NCBI GenBank assembly: GCA_009704605.1
Contig: WLDW01000001.1
Span: 1-21,370 of the forward strand
Reading direction: 5' to 3'
DNA length: 21,370 nt
Origin: Actinomycetota bacterium
Lineage (GTDB): Bacteria > Actinomycetota > Actinomycetes > Actinomycetales > Microbacteriaceae
Both the position numbers and the translations under genes were made by a program. Under the pieces are notes generated by a model, which saw only the letters and a program-made list of their open reading frames with translations, was not told where the DNA came from and searched no databases. Within the stretch, counting starts at the first letter, position 1. Each line of letters opens with the position of its first letter. Below are positions 1 to 8,316 of the stretch, piece by piece.

Positions 1-88
1 CTCTAGATAGTGATGCTGAGGCAAGCCCTAGGGCAACGGTTGTCTTTCCGACACCGCCCTTTAGGGAACTCACGCTTAGTACATGCAC
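1..88 (-). CDS. ParA-family ATPase, 5' end only (partial)
   Basis: Read on the minus strand from a GTG at 88, the frame is open to the window edge and encodes about 29 residues that include the deviant Walker A motif KGGVGKTT around residue 10. This is the N-terminal hallmark of ParA/MinD/Soj-type P-loop ATPases, which act in chromosome or plasmid partitioning or in positioning other cargo. An in-frame TAG four codons upstream of the GTG limits the start, and a weak AAAGG lies about 12 bases before it. The gene is divergent from pyruvate carboxylase across a 74-bp shared region. Only the nucleotide-binding loop is visible, so whether this is a true chromosome-partitioning ParA or an orphan cannot be decided here. 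Confidence 0.75.
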   Translation of the reverse strand, partial: MHVLSVSSLKGGVGKTTVALGLASASLSR

Positions 89-128
89 CCAAATAGGCTA
101 CCTTTTTATTGAGTTAATGTATTTACGC

Positions 129-143
129 GAAACGAACTGTTTC
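129..143. repeat. Short inverted repeat in divergent ParA/pyc promoter region
   Basis: GAAAC and GTTTC face each other across a 5-base spacer, in the 74-bp region between the divergent ParA-like gene and pyc. It could be a dyad operator for either gene. The arms are short, so a chance origin is quite possible. I see no convincing -35/-10 pair in this gap for either gene. Confidence 0.25.
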
Positions 144-162
144 TAACCATCAGTAAGGGCCC

Positions 163-3100
163 ATGTTTAGCAAGATTTTGGTCGCAAATCGAGGCGAAAT
201 CGCTGTTCGCGCCTTTCGAGCTGCCTATGAGCTTGGTGCCAAGACTGTGGCCGTTTTTCCATATGAAGACCGCAACTCCACTCATCGTCAAAAAGCTGAC
301 GAGGCATATCAAATTGGTGAAAAGGGTCACCCGGTAAGTGCTTACCTAAACGTTGCCGAAATCATTCGAGTTGCAAAAGCTTGCGGTGCCGATGCCATTT
401 ACCCCGGCTATGGTTTTTTGTCCGAGAACCCCGAACTTGCAAAAGCTGCTCGCGAAAACGGCATTTCATTTATAGGTCCAAGCTCTGAGGTTTTAGAGCT
501 AGCTGGCAACAAAGTAAATGCAATTGCCGCAGCGACCAAAGCCGGGGTTCCAGTTTTGCAATCTTCTGGATCTTCAGAAGACCCAAAGCAGCTAATCAAA
601 GCGGCAGAGAAGATTGGCTTTCCTCTTTATGTTAAGGCGGTAGCTGGCGGTGGCGGACGCGGCATGCGCCGCGTCGCAGATGCCAAAAATCTTGCCGAGG
701 CAATCGACCAAGCTTCAAGGGAGGCGCAAAGCGCATTTGGCGATGCCAGGGTCTTTCTTGAGCAGGCCGTGCTTAGGCCTCGTCACATCGAGGTTCAGAT
801 CTTGGCCGACAGTACAGGCAATGTTGTTCATCTCTTCGAACGCGATTGCTCGATTCAGCGCCGTAACCAGAAGGTGGTTGAGATTGCTCCAGCCCCAAAC
901 ATCGATGAGACTTTGCGTAAGCAGCTATACAAAGACGCTGTCAACTTCGCCAAGGAGCTTGGCTACCAAAACGCTGGAACGGTTGAGTTCCTAGTCGAAA
1001 CTGTGGGCCCAAACGCAGGCAAGCACGTCTTTATTGAGATGAACCCAAGGATTCAGGTGGAGCACACCGTAACCGAGGAAATCACTGACATCGACCTCGT
1101 GCAGTCTCAAATGCGGATTGCTTCGGGTCAGAGCCTTCAAGACATGGGTCTTTCACAAGAAACTATCTCGATGCGAGGCTTTGCGATTCAGTGCCGAATC
1201 ACAACAGAAGATCCTTCAGCGAATTTCAGGCCAGACACCGGAAAGATAACTACCTATCGCTCTCCCGGAGGAGCAGGAATTCGACTCGACGGAGGAACGG
1301 TCACAGCCGGTTCAGAAGTTTCACCGCACTTTGATTCTTTGCTCGTGAAGCTGGTCGCCAGGGGTCTAACCTTTGAGGCAGCTGTTGCAAGAGCCAGAAG
1401 AGGACTCGCCGAATTCAGAATTCGCGGAGTCGCAACTAACATTTCATTCCTGCAGGGCGTTTTAGAAGATGAAACCTTTGCAACTGGAAACCTGAGTACC
1501 GCCTTCATAGAAGAGCGACCTGAGCTAATGCTCACCAGACCTTCAAAAGATCGCGGAACAAAGCTGTTGCAGTGGTTAGCAGAGACTACTGTGAATCAAC
1601 CAAACGGTCCAAGGCTCAACTACGTGAACCCCGCCATCAAACTTCCCACTGTCGACCTAACTGTTCCAGCCCCAGATGGATCCAGGCAAAGACTTTTGGC
1701 TCTTGGTCCAGTAGCTTTTGCAAAGGAGCTACGAAACCAAAAACACGTTGCAATTACCGATACAACTTTCAGAGATGCTCATCAATCGCTTCTTGCAACA
1801 AGAATCCGAACTAGAGATTTGGTTCAGGTGGCACCGCATCTGGCGCGCCTTACTCCACAGCTACTTTCTGTTGAGGCTTGGGGAGGAGCCACATATGATG
1901 TGGCACTTAGATTCTTGGCCGAAGACCCTTGGGAAAGATTAGCCGCGATTCGAGCGGCAATCCCAAACATTTGTATTCAGATGCTACTCCGCGGTCGAAA
2001 TACTGTGGGTTACACGCCATACCCAGAAACTGTTACAGATGCGTTTGTGAAGGAAGCAGCTGAGTCGGGTGTGGATATTTTCCGGATCTTTGATGCGCTA
2101 AACGATGTGGAGCAGATGCGTCCTGCGATTGAAGCGGTGCTCGCAACCAAGACCGCGATTGCGGAAGTTGGAATTTGCTACACCGGAAACTTGCTTGACC
2201 CGAAAGAAGATCTATACACACTTGATTACTATTTGAGCCTTGCCGAGAAGATTGTTAGCGCTGGTGCACACATCATTGCAATCAAGGACATGGCAGGCCT
2301 GTTACGCCCTGAAGCTGCCAGGTTGCTCGTTGCAGCTCTGCGCGGGAAATTTGAATTGCCCGTTCACCTGCACACCCATGACACCGCGGGCGGTCAACTA
2401 GCGACACTATTGGCAGCAATTGAAGCCGGTGTTGACGCCGTAGATGTTGCAAGCGCTCCGATGAGTGGAACCACCTCGCAGCCATCGGCATCGTCTTTGG
2501 TTGCAGCGCTTTCGAACACGAACCGCGATTGCCAGATTCCACTGTCTGCATTCACCCAGCTTGAGCCTTATTTCGAAGCCGTCAGACGAGTGTATGCACC
2601 CTTTGAATCAGGTTTACCGGCACCTACTGGTCGGATCTATGATCACGAGATTCCAGGTGGACAGCTTTCGAACCTGCGGCAGCAGGCAATAGCGCTAGGA
2701 CTTGGGGACCAGTTCGAGCAGATCGAGGACATGTATGCGGCCGCGAACAAGATTTTAGGTAGACCACCGAAGGTGACACCTTCGTCAAAGGTTGTTGGCG
2801 ACCTAGCATTGCACCTGGTTGCTGTGGGTGCTGACCCAGAGGATTTTGCAAACAATCCGCAAAACTATGACATCCCAGACTCAGTAGTCGGTTTTATGGC
2901 CGGAGCATTGGGTGATCTACCTGGTGGCTGGCCAGAACCTTTCCGAAGCAAGGTACTCAAGGGCAAAACTGTTGATCTATCGCTAACGGAAGTTTCCGCT
3001 GAGGATTTGGCTTTGCTTGCGGGCAGCAGTTCTGATCGTCGTGCAACGCTAAACAGACTGCTGTTTCCGGACCCGTACCGGGAGTTCAAGAAGATGCGAG

Positions 3101-3564
3101 AGAACTACGGAATCCTCGATCAAGTAGACACGATCGACTTTTTTTACGGTCTAGAGCAAGGAAAAGAGCACGTCATTGAACTTTCCAAAGGCCTCACCTT
3201 GTTTATTGGCCTGGAAGCGATTGGAACACCGGACGCTAAGGGCTTTAGAACAGTTATGGCAACGCTCAACGGGCAGCTACGTCCAATAAACGTAAGAGAT
3301 CGAAAGATTGTTAGCGATGTGGTTAGCTCTGAAAAAGCAGATGTTTCTAAACTTGGCCACGTCGCTGCACCATTTCAGGGTGTTGTCACCCTAAAAACAG
3401 TGGCCGGGGCAAAAGTTGAATTGGGGCAGCCGGTTGCAAGTATCGAGGCCATGAAAATGGAGGCCACAATCACAGCCAGCATGGCCGGAACCGTCAAGCG
3501 GCTTGCCATTTCCAGCACCCAGTCTGTTGACGCGGGCGATCTAATCCTTGAAATAGAAGGCTAG
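163..3564 (+). CDS. pyc: Pyruvate carboxylase
   Basis: Biotin- and ATP-dependent carboxylation of pyruvate to oxaloacetate, the main anaplerotic step, in the cytoplasm. The 1133 residues match the single-chain alpha4 type. The biotin carboxylase domain covers about 1-450, with the glycine-rich loop GGGGRG at 162-167, HIEVQ at 208-212 and EMNPRIQVEH at 292-301. The carboxyltransferase domain (about 525-800) begins with TDTTFRDAHQS. The metal ligands expected from known structures are Asp538, Lys708, His737 and His739, and the catalytic Thr872 lies in VTPSSK. The C-terminal biotinyl domain has EAMKME, with the biotinylated Lys1098. All key residues are present. The ATG at 163 has AAGGG a few bases upstream. 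The gene is divergent from a ParA-type gene and is followed 70 bp later by a second ParA-like gene. Confidence 0.97.
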   Translation: MFSKILVANRGEIAVRAFRAAYELGAKTVAVFPYEDRNSTHRQKADEAYQIGEKGHPVSAYLNVAEIIRVAKACGADAIYPGYGFLSENPELAKAARENGISFIGPSSEVLELAGNKVNAIAAATKAGVPVLQSSGSSEDPKQLIKAAEKIGFPLYVKAVAGGGGRGMRRVADAKNLAEAIDQASREAQSAFGDARVFLEQAVLRPRHIEVQILADSTGNVVHLFERDCSIQRRNQKVVEIAPAPNIDETLRKQLYKDAVNFAKELGYQNAGTVEFLVETVGPNAGKHVFIEMNPRIQVEHTVTEEITDIDLVQSQMRIASGQSLQDMGLSQETISMRGFAIQCRITTEDPSANFRPDTGKITTYRSPGGAGIRLDGGTVTAGSEVSPHFDSLLVKLVARGLTFEAAVARARRGLAEFRIRGVATNISFLQGVLEDETFATGNLSTAFIEERPELMLTRPSKDRGTKLLQWLAETTVNQPNGPRLNYVNPAIKLPTVDLTVPAPDGSRQRLLALGPVAFAKELRNQKHVAITDTTFRDAHQSLLATRIRTRDLVQVAPHLARLTPQLLSVEAWGGATYDVALRFLAEDPWERLAAIRAAIPNICIQMLLRGRNTVGYTPYPETVTDAFVKEAAESGVDIFRIFDALNDVEQMRPAIEAVLATKTAIAEVGICYTGNLLDPKEDLYTLDYYLSLAEKIVSAGAHIIAIKDMAGLLRPEAARLLVAALRGKFELPVHLHTHDTAGGQLATLLAAIEAGVDAVDVASAPMSGTTSQPSASSLVAALSNTNRDCQIPLSAFTQLEPYFEAVRRVYAPFESGLPAPTGRIYDHEIPGGQLSNLRQQAIALGLGDQFEQIEDMYAAANKILGRPPKVTPSSKVVGDLALHLVAVGADPEDFANNPQNYDIPDSVVGFMAGALGDLPGGWPEPFRSKVLKGKTVDLSLTEVSAEDLALLAGSSSDRRATLNRLLFPDPYREFKKMRENYGILDQVDTIDFFYGLEQGKEHVIELSKGLTLFIGLEAIGTPDAKGFRTVMATLNGQLRPINVRDRKIVSDVVSSEKADVSKLGHVAAPFQGVVTLKTVAGAKVELGQPVASIEAMKMEATITASMAGTVKRLAISSTQSVDAGDLILEIEG

Positions 3565-3594
3565 TTAGCACAGCTTTGGCAACTGCCTTAGAAT
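3565..3594 (+). promoter_or_regulatory. Candidate sigma70-type promoter for ParA-like/def genes
   Basis: TTAGCA (3565-3570) and TAGAAT (3589-3594) are separated by 18 bp, directly after the pyc stop codon. They match the housekeeping consensus at 4/6 and 5/6 positions. Transcription would start near 3601, about 35 bases before the TTG start of the next gene. If active, it would let the ParA-like and def genes be expressed apart from pyc. Assigned by eye only. Confidence 0.35.
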
Positions 3595-3634
3595 TGCAGA
3601 GTTGATTTTGATTCAGTCACTTAGGAGATAGTTC

Positions 3635-4846
3635 TTGTCAAAGAAAAAGGATTCTGGATTCGGGGAAGACGGAGCAGGTCTTGGAGAAAACTCTCCAAAT
3701 GTTGACCCAGCGGATTTTGGTTCTGAGGTCAGCTCTCAACTATCCGTGGTTTCGAACGAAGTAGACATCTCACCTGCAACATCCTCGATCGAGGTAATCC
3801 CAGACACCAGCGCACAAGAGCTTGAGCCCGTTGTCACCGAAGAGCAGGACCTTACAAGAACTGGATACTCACGAAGAGACAGTCTTCGTGGAGAGACTTT
3901 TGACGAACCAGAACCAGCTGCGATGCTTACGGCAGACAGACTGATTGACGCATCGGCAAAGTTTCGTGCGGCTCCGGAGTCTGGTTGGCGCCGCTTGCTG
4001 TTCTTCATCAGCTTGAAGCTAATTAATTTAGGTGATTCGCCCAAAGTCAAAGCACGCAAAGCAATGGATGCCAGAATTGGAGCCTTGCTTGAGGGTGGAA
4101 CAAAGTACATTCCAGTTCTAACTAGAAAAGGTGGTGTTGGTAAAACCACCATCAGCACACTTCTAGGTATGGCACTGGCTCAGGTCAGGGAAGACCGAGT
4201 TATTGCAATTGATGCCAACCCAGACCGTGGAACCTTGGCTGAGCGTGTTAGCAAGTCAACTAGATTCACTGTTCGAGACGTTGTGAACAGAGCAGCTTCA
4301 ATTGATGGCTTCGCCGAGTTTTCCAACATGGTTTCCAGAGATGAAACCCGCCTTGATGTTTTGGCCTCAGATGCCGATCCAATGCTTTCAGAAGCATTTA
4401 ACGAGGGTGATTACAACGTGGTTGCAGACATGGCAGCTCGTTACTACTCGGTAGTAATCACTGACTGCGGTACTGGAATCGTTCACTCAGTTATGAGGCC
4501 CACCCTGCAGCGCGCAAGCACCCTGGTTATTGTCTCCGGTGGTTCTGTTGACGAAGCAAGACTGGCCTCGGAGACGCTAACCTGGCTAGAAGCGAACGGC
4601 TTTGGTGAACTGGTTAGAAATTCTGTTGTTGCACTAAACACCGCAACTCAGGCGACACTTCTGGTAAAGCTAGACGAGATCGAACAGCACTTCAAAACTA
4701 GGGTTCGCTCAGTAATTCGTATTCCATATGACCCAGCCCTTGCTGCTGGATCAGTTATCAAGTTCAATGAGCTAAACAGTCAAACGCGTGAAGCAGCTAG
4801 AGAACTAGCTGCTGAGGTTGTTGGCTCCATTCTTTCCCCACTCTAA
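3635..4846 (+). CDS. MinD/ParA-like ATPase with acidic N-terminal extension
   Basis: The 403-residue protein has two parts. Residues 1 to about 115 are acidic, rich in Ser, Glu and Asp, and probably disordered. A short hydrophobic/basic stretch with Trp118 (WRRLLFFISLKL) follows and might touch the membrane. From about 158 the protein is a P-loop ATPase with deviant Walker A KGGVGKT at 165-171 and IDANPD at 192-197, where Asp193 sits at the usual switch position. This resembles actinobacterial MinD-like ATPases (COG0455-type), whose cargo is often unknown. The start is TTG, preceded by AGGAGA with about 7 bases spacing, which supports it over internal ATGs. The peptide deformylase gene follows 3 bp later, so the two are probably co-transcribed. 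The specific role is not recognisable from sequence. Confidence 0.88.
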   Translation: MSKKKDSGFGEDGAGLGENSPNVDPADFGSEVSSQLSVVSNEVDISPATSSIEVIPDTSAQELEPVVTEEQDLTRTGYSRRDSLRGETFDEPEPAAMLTADRLIDASAKFRAAPESGWRRLLFFISLKLINLGDSPKVKARKAMDARIGALLEGGTKYIPVLTRKGGVGKTTISTLLGMALAQVREDRVIAIDANPDRGTLAERVSKSTRFTVRDVVNRAASIDGFAEFSNMVSRDETRLDVLASDADPMLSEAFNEGDYNVVADMAARYYSVVITDCGTGIVHSVMRPTLQRASTLVIVSGGSVDEARLASETLTWLEANGFGELVRNSVVALNTATQATLLVKLDEIEQHFKTRVRSVIRIPYDPALAAGSVIKFNELNSQTREAARELAAEVVGSILSPL

Positions 4847-4849
4847 TTT

Positions 4850-5350
4850 ATGGCCGATAGACAGATTCGGTTATTTGGTGACCCGGTCCTTAGAACAGCC
4901 TCGGATCCAATACCTGAGATAACCGATTCCATTCGAAACCTTATTCTTGATTTAGAGCAAGCAACCGACCTACCAGGTCGGGCAGGAGTCGCCGCTCCAC
5001 AAATCGGTGTGAACCTTCGAGCGTTCAGTTATAAAGTCGATGGGGTTATTGGGCACCTGATCAATCCAGATCTTGTTGAAACTTTTGGCGAACTAGAACT
5101 TGTAGACGAAGGTTGCCTTTCGCTTCCGGATATCTGGTCAAAAACTCCAAGGTACCAAAAGGTAAAAGTCTCTGGAACCACTATCGAAGGAGAGCAAGTG
5201 AACATTGAAGCCGAAGGGTTACTAGCTCAAGTTTTGCAGCACGAAATCGACCATCTAGACGGCAAGGTGTATTTAGATCGGTTAGATCCCGAAGCTAGAA
5301 AAATCAGCATGGCAGCGCTTCGCGAAACCAGCTGGTTTATGCCTAACTAG
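4850..5350 (+). CDS. def: Peptide deformylase
   Basis: Removes the N-formyl group from the initiator methionine of new proteins. It is a cytoplasmic metalloenzyme, normally with Fe2+. All three family motifs are present in 166 residues: GVAAPQIG near 45-52 (motif I), EGCLS with metal ligand Cys89 (motif II), and QHEIDH with His131, Glu132 and His135 (motif III). The length is usual for the family. The ATG lies 3 bp after the stop of the ParA-like gene without an obvious ribosome-binding site, so translational coupling is likely. The TAG stop interlocks with the stop of the convergent acyl-CoA ligase gene in a shared CTAG. Confidence 0.96.
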   Translation: MADRQIRLFGDPVLRTASDPIPEITDSIRNLILDLEQATDLPGRAGVAAPQIGVNLRAFSYKVDGVIGHLINPDLVETFGELELVDEGCLSLPDIWSKTPRYQKVKVSGTTIEGEQVNIEAEGLLAQVLQHEIDHLDGKVYLDRLDPEARKISMAALRETSWFMPN

Positions 5351-7179
5351 CTCGGAAGGTTAATCGCGTCAGATGTTGTCGGTGAACCGCCATAGATTTG
5401 CTCGATCACCGGAGCGAAATCTCGGGTCACGACCTCTCTTTTGATTTTGAGTGAGGGCGTCAAGTGGCCGGATTTCTCCGAAAGCTCACTATCGATAACC
5501 TCAAACTTCTTAATGGCTTCTGCGTTAGAAACTGTTGCGTTTACCTCGTCCACTGCTTTTTGTAGTTCCTGAAGAACCTTTGGGTTTTTTGCTGCTTGTT
5601 CAAGTGTCAAGTCTGCAGGTTGACCGTTGTTAGCTAGCCAGGCGGGCATCATTTCTGGGTCTAGTGAAAGAAGAGCAGCAACGAATGGTCTCTGGTCACC
5701 GATGACTACAGCCTGGCCAATAATTGGGCTGGCTCGCAGCGGATCTTCCAAGGCTGTAGGGGCAACGTTTTTTCCACCAGCAGTAACAATTAGCTCTTTC
5801 TTACGTCCAGTAATGGAAATGAAGCCCTCATCGTCCAGTTCGCCGATGTCGCCGGTCTTAAACCATTCGCCGTCCATCGTTGCCTTAGTAGCTTCCGGGT
5901 TCTTCCAGTAACCACGAAGGACGTTAGAACCCTTAAGAAGAATCTCACCATCATCGGCAATCTTGACTCCACAGCCAGGCAAAACCCGGCCAACTTTTCC
6001 AATCTTGGCGTCTGTAACGCGCCCAATCATTGCCGGGGCGCTAGTTTCTGTAAGTCCGTAGCCTTCCAGAACGATTAATCCAATTGAACGGAAGAAGTGT
6101 CCAAGTCGTTCACCTAATGGGGCTCCACCAGAGACTGCGTATTTGACTTTTCCACCCATAGCGGCACGTAGTTTCTTATAAACAAGAATGTCGAATATCT
6201 TGTGCTGGACTTTTAGCCCAATTGAAGGTCCGCCTTTAGCGTCTAGGGCACGAGAGTAATCAATAGCTACATGCACAGCTTTTCTGAAGATCTTTCCCTT
6301 GCCGCCGGCTTCGGCTTTCTGCTCAGCAGAGTTGTAAACCTTTTCGAACACCCTAGGAACTGCCAGCAAGAAGTCAGGGTGGAAAGACTGCATTGCCGCT
6401 GCCACGTTTGTGGTGTCAGGCTGGTGTCCCACTTTGATTCCGGCGTGAACACAAAGAATTGAGATGAACCTCGCATAGACGTGAGCTAGAGGCAAGAACA
6501 TAACGGTTGCGTAGCCTTCCTTTACAACCTCAGGAAGTTCAATCTTGGAGTTTTTTGAGAGATCAACAAATCCACGATGCAGCAGTTCACAACCCTTTGG
6601 CTTACCTGTTGTTCCAGATGTGTAGATAATTGTGGCCAGCGAGTCCAGTTTCAACGAACTGCGAGCCTGCTCAAGTTGCTGAGCAGTGACTTCCTTGCCC
6701 TGAGCAACTAATTTCACAAGCGAGTCATCCTCTAGTTTCCAAACCTGCTTGACGGATGGAACCATTGCCTTGATTGAGTCAAATCTTTTTTGGTGTTCCG
6801 AGTTTTCGATTATCAATGCAACTGCATCAGAGTCTGAAAGCACCCATTCAATCTGCGCCGGCGCGCTGGTTTCATAGATTGGGACTGAAACAGCTCCAGC
6901 GAACCATAAAGCAAAGTCAACCAGCGCCCACTCGTAGCGGGTGCGGCTCATGATGCCAACAGCGTCACCAGGTCTAATTCCAGAAGCGATGAATCCTTTT
7001 GCAAGATCCTCAACCTGAGTCAGGAAATCTTTAGCACTAACCTCAGTCCAAACCCCTGGAGTTTTTTCTACAGCAAAAAGAGGCAGGTTCGGGGTTTGTT
7101 TCACTCTCTGAAGGAGAAGATCGGTAATGCTCTCATTCGCAGAGGATTCGACTAGCGAAGGCAGTTCGTAAGATCTCAT
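5347..7179 (-). CDS. fadD: Long-chain fatty acid-CoA ligase (AMP-forming)
   Basis: Activates fatty acids to acyl-CoA through an acyl-adenylate. The 610 residues form one AMP-binding enzyme: the P-loop-like A3 motif YTSGTTGKPKG at 186-196, A5 GYGLTET at 373-379, TGD with Asp444, GRKKE at 458-462, and a C-terminal LTPSLKIKR at 573-581. The frame is open further upstream for 50 codons, to 7329. I chose the ATG at 7179 because CAGGAG lies 5-6 bases before it, because homologues begin about here, and because the extension would run into the divergent glucokinase gene. The position in the block matches M. tuberculosis fadD15. It is divergent from the ROK gene and convergent with def, with a 4-bp stop overlap. 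Chain-length preference cannot be read from the sequence. Confidence 0.93.
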   Translation of the reverse strand: MRSYELPSLVESSANESITDLLLQRVKQTPNLPLFAVEKTPGVWTEVSAKDFLTQVEDLAKGFIASGIRPGDAVGIMSRTRYEWALVDFALWFAGAVSVPIYETSAPAQIEWVLSDSDAVALIIENSEHQKRFDSIKAMVPSVKQVWKLEDDSLVKLVAQGKEVTAQQLEQARSSLKLDSLATIIYTSGTTGKPKGCELLHRGFVDLSKNSKIELPEVVKEGYATVMFLPLAHVYARFISILCVHAGIKVGHQPDTTNVAAAMQSFHPDFLLAVPRVFEKVYNSAEQKAEAGGKGKIFRKAVHVAIDYSRALDAKGGPSIGLKVQHKIFDILVYKKLRAAMGGKVKYAVSGGAPLGERLGHFFRSIGLIVLEGYGLTETSAPAMIGRVTDAKIGKVGRVLPGCGVKIADDGEILLKGSNVLRGYWKNPEATKATMDGEWFKTGDIGELDDEGFISITGRKKELIVTAGGKNVAPTALEDPLRASPIIGQAVVIGDQRPFVAALLSLDPEMMPAWLANNGQPADLTLEQAAKNPKVLQELQKAVDEVNATVSNAEAIKKFEVIDSELSEKSGHLTPSLKIKREVVTRDFAPVIEQIYGGSPTTSDAINLPS

Positions 7180-7210
7180 TTTGGCTCCTGTATTTGCTCG
7201 ATTTTGGATA

Positions 7211-7239
7211 ACTATAGCCTTTCTGAGCCTATCTGAGCA
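7211..7239 (-). promoter_or_regulatory. Candidate promoter of acyl-CoA ligase gene, with heptamer repeats
   Basis: On the minus strand a good -10, TATAGT (7216-7211), lies 17 bp from a weak -35, TGCTCA (7239-7234). Transcription would start near 7204, leaving a short leader that contains the CAGGAG before the start at 7179. The spacer and -35 region contain two copies of GCTCAGA (plus-strand TCTGAGC at 7222-7228 and 7232-7238) exactly 10 bp apart, on the same face of the helix. This could be an operator. Confidence 0.4.
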
Positions 7240-7319
7240 CATTTGTGGATCACCCAATCCGTAATTTGGGCGGTAAACTCGCTTTTTGGTCTTTTTTGAC
7301 CTTTCAGATGGGCGAGAAG

Positions 7320-8270
7320 ATGCACTCAATAGGCATAGACATCGGTGGCACGAAAATGGCCGGTGCCCTTGTTGATGACGCCGGCAACATCCTCAGCGAG
7401 CTTAAGGTTCCCAGCCCAATTGATGATTCAGACCAGATGATCGAAGCCATTGGCTCGCTGATTTCAGCTCTCGGTGAAGGTCAGCAAGTGGCTGCTGTTG
7501 GGGTGGCTGCCGCAGGATTTATGAGCGCCGATCGAGAGATTATGTACCATTCCCCAAACATTGCCGCCTGGCGCAATGAACCGCTGAAAAAGCGAATTGA
7601 GACCAAAACCAAGCTTCCTGTCCTGCTCGAGAACGACGCAAACGCTGCCGGGTGGGCAGAGTTTCGTTTTGGTGCAGGTGCTGGTTCAAATAGCATGATC
7701 ATGCTCACAATTGGCACCGGTGTTGGCGGGGCGATTATCTCGGATGGCATTTTGCTAAAAGGGGGTTTCGGTATCGGGGGAGAACTTGGCCATGCGGTGC
7801 TGAATCCAGGAGGCAAGCAGTGTGGTTGTGGGCAACGTGGCTGTGTTGAGTCTTATTGTTCGGGCACGGCTCTACTCAAAGCGGCGAGGGAGCTTGCCTC
7901 ATCAGGTGACGCAAAGGCAGCAAGGCTAAAGGAATTGATGCTTGCAACAGGTGAGCTATCCGGTGAGCAGCTCTACCAGGCCATTTCCGAAGACGATAGC
8001 GCTGCCAATGAGCTAATTTCTGAACTCGGTCAAAATCTTGGGACAGCTATTGCTTCGATTTATGTGCCGTTGCTGGATCCTGAACTAGTTGTTATCGGAG
8101 GCGGCGTTAGCGCCGTGGGAGATAGATTACTGGCTCCGATTAGGTCTTCTTTTGAGCGATTGATTCCAGCTAAGGGTTATAGGCCGGAGTTGAAGATCAT
8201 CAAAGCAAAGTTCTTGAACCAGGCAGGCCTTATCGGAGCTGCCGACTTAGCCCGCCATAGCGTTAGCTAG
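7320..8270 (+). CDS. glk: ROK-family glucokinase
   Basis: A ROK-family sugar kinase, most likely glucokinase (ATP- or polyphosphate-dependent phosphorylation of glucose to glucose-6-phosphate in the cytoplasm). From the ATG at 7320 it has 316 residues, the usual length. Visible motifs are the phosphate-binding DIGGTK at 6-11, the catalytic END with Asp106, GELGH with His158, and the zinc signature CGCGQRGC at 168-175 (Cys168, Cys170, Cys175), which with His158 forms the ROK zinc site. The C-terminal VIGGGV is also present. There is no N-terminal helix-turn-helix, so it is a kinase rather than an NagC/Mlc-type repressor. ATG 7308 is an alternative start; 7320 has a weak GGGCGAG just upstream. 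The neighbouring plsC and aroG match the corynebacterial glk neighbourhood. Confidence 0.9.
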   Translation: MHSIGIDIGGTKMAGALVDDAGNILSELKVPSPIDDSDQMIEAIGSLISALGEGQQVAAVGVAAAGFMSADREIMYHSPNIAAWRNEPLKKRIETKTKLPVLLENDANAAGWAEFRFGAGAGSNSMIMLTIGTGVGGAIISDGILLKGGFGIGGELGHAVLNPGGKQCGCGQRGCVESYCSGTALLKAARELASSGDAKAARLKELMLATGELSGEQLYQAISEDDSAANELISELGQNLGTAIASIYVPLLDPELVVIGGGVSAVGDRLLAPIRSSFERLIPAKGYRPELKIIKAKFLNQAGLIGAADLARHSVS

Positions 8271-8316
8271 GCTCGAACACTAAACTTGAGATTTAGCCCA
8301 GGACAGGGAGGTAGCC

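Noticed and set aside
650..994. 114-codon plus-strand frame inside pyc
   Set aside because: It lies in another frame of the biotin carboxylase domain and has no recognisable features.
3736..4158. 140-codon minus-strand frame within the ParA-like gene
   Set aside because: It is antisense to a clear coding frame and shows no recognisable domain or ribosome-binding site.
7288..7301. GGTC-TTTTTT-GACC hairpin before the glucokinase gene as terminator or operator
   Set aside because: The stem is only 4 bp and the T-run is in the loop, so neither role is supported.
7245..7319. Extended N-terminus of the glucokinase frame from 7245
   Set aside because: The extra 25 residues precede the conserved start of ROK kinases and have no ribosome-binding site.
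7180..7329. 50-codon N-terminal extension of the acyl-CoA ligase frame
   Set aside because: It has no ribosome-binding site, overlaps the divergent glucokinase start, contains the best promoter, and extends beyond the family's normal N-terminus; the ATG at 7179 has CAGGAG.
8281..8301. CTAAA/TTTAG dyad between glucokinase and plsC as a terminator
   Set aside because: Short AT-only stem without a T-tract.
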